Shown here in pieces: positions 5,231 through 5,636 of a stretch of DNA of 5,636 nucleotides. A program made the position numbers and the translations under genes. Origin of the DNA: Gammaproteobacteria bacterium (GTDB taxonomy: Bacteria; Pseudomonadota; Gammaproteobacteria; Poriferisulfidales; Oxydemutatoraceae); contig RKSI01000103.1 in the NCBI GenBank assembly GCA_007570905.1, positions 1 to 5,636 of the forward strand, in the 5' to 3' direction. The stretch's first letter is position 1. Every line of letters starts with the position of its first letter. Under the pieces are notes generated by a model. It had not been told where the DNA came from and did not search any database. It was given only the letters and a program-made list of their open reading frames with translations.

Positions 5231-5636
5231 AAACAGAAAACCGTACAACTGCCCATGACCAAGGAAATCGCTTCGGTGGTGTGGGCGGAAAAATACCTGA
5301 AAGACCAGGCATGGGCGCGGCAGGTTCACTCCGCCCCGGCCAAAACCCTCGGCAGGCAGTTTCCCGGCGAACAAATCCGCACGGTGCAGAACACCGCGGA
5401 CACGCTGCATATCTGCGTGCCGCATTATGAAGCCACGCTCGACGAAGTGCTGGACGACGAAGCGCTGGACGGGGTCGCGGGCGGCTTCAGTTTCGAGCCT
5501 TCCCGCGCAGACACCCTCCGCACGCTGACCTACTACCAGGGCAAACTGGACGCGTTTCGCACCGCCAATCCGACGGGGGAAAATGTCACCCGCGCCGAGG
5601 CGCTTGCTTTCAACCGCCGGCAGATGTTCGTCTGGG
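5228..5636 (+). CDS. Second NHLP/proteusin-type RiPP precursor, different core (partial, 3' end outside)
   Basis: This gene is open from ATG 5228 to the right edge (136 codons) with no stop in the window. Residues 1-86 form a leader paralogous to the preceding gene: EIASVVWAEK (13-22), TVQNTADTLHICVP (52-65), then an acidic stretch to LDGVAGG (80-86), a double-glycine site. DNA around the TVQNT/DTL block is about 80 percent identical between the two genes (41 of 51 bases, 4870-4920 against 5380-5430), which indicates duplication. After Gly-Gly the sequences diverge completely. This segment begins FSFEPSRADTL and is polar, charged and Arg/Thr-rich, with Tyr102-Tyr103 and no Cys in the visible 50 residues. 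The length of the segment and any further domain cannot be seen. It lies 84 bases after the first gene and probably shares its transcript. A longer protein that merely carries an NHLP-like N-terminus remains possible. Confidence 0.75.
   Translation, partial: MKQKTVQLPMTKEIASVVWAEKYLKDQAWARQVHSAPAKTLGRQFPGEQIRTVQNTADTLHICVPHYEATLDEVLDDEALDGVAGGFSFEPSRADTLRTLTYYQGKLDAFRTANPTGENVTRAEALAFNRRQMFVW

Noticed and set aside
4856..5425. Minus-strand open frame opposite the precursor genes
   Set aside because: The + strand genes have ribosome sites and paralogous leaders. The minus frame spans both and mirrors their duplication.

Overview
The window is GC-rich, gene-dense bacterial DNA. The genes (Rho, a two-cysteine OxyR-type regulator, PurH and PurD) look proteobacterial, most likely gammaproteobacterial. 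This is inferred from protein similarity by eye; no phylogeny was run and no species is named.

Layout. The left edge holds the last 74 codons of rho on the + strand (2-226). It converges on a minus-strand block that reads oxyR (3540-4445), purH (3541-3543 start, to 1624) and purD (258-1529). The oxyR stop and the purH start share bases as GTGA, with a Shine-Dalgarno sequence inside the end of oxyR, so a peroxide sensor appears to be translationally coupled to late purine biosynthesis. PurD makes GAR from phosphoribosylamine, and PurH carries out the last two steps to IMP. PurH is about 110 residues longer than usual because the linker between its two catalytic domains is a tandem array of 17 seven-residue units (21 bp each, 2572-2928).

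The right part (4446-5636) is accessory in character. Divergent from oxyR, on the + strand, lie two tandem paralogous small genes (4718-5143, and 5228 to beyond the window). Both encode a leader of the nitrile-hydratase-like (NHLP, proteusin) type ending in Gly-Gly. The leaders are similar but the segments after Gly-Gly are unrelated. The first is a hydrophobic Gly/Ala/Val-rich segment; the second is polar and charged. This is the expected form of a RiPP (ribosomally made, modified peptide) precursor locus. Processing and export genes are not in the window and would be expected to the right.

Regulation. The probable promoter of the RiPP genes has a perfect TTGACA, and its spacer to the -10 contains G5-A-G9. 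Such a tract could change length by slippage and switch expression. A strong hairpin without a U-run separates the two precursor genes. The oxyR side has a plausible promoter, an inverted repeat and a half-site resembling a PurR operator. The region from 4446 to 4717 holds these signals and no gene that I can support.
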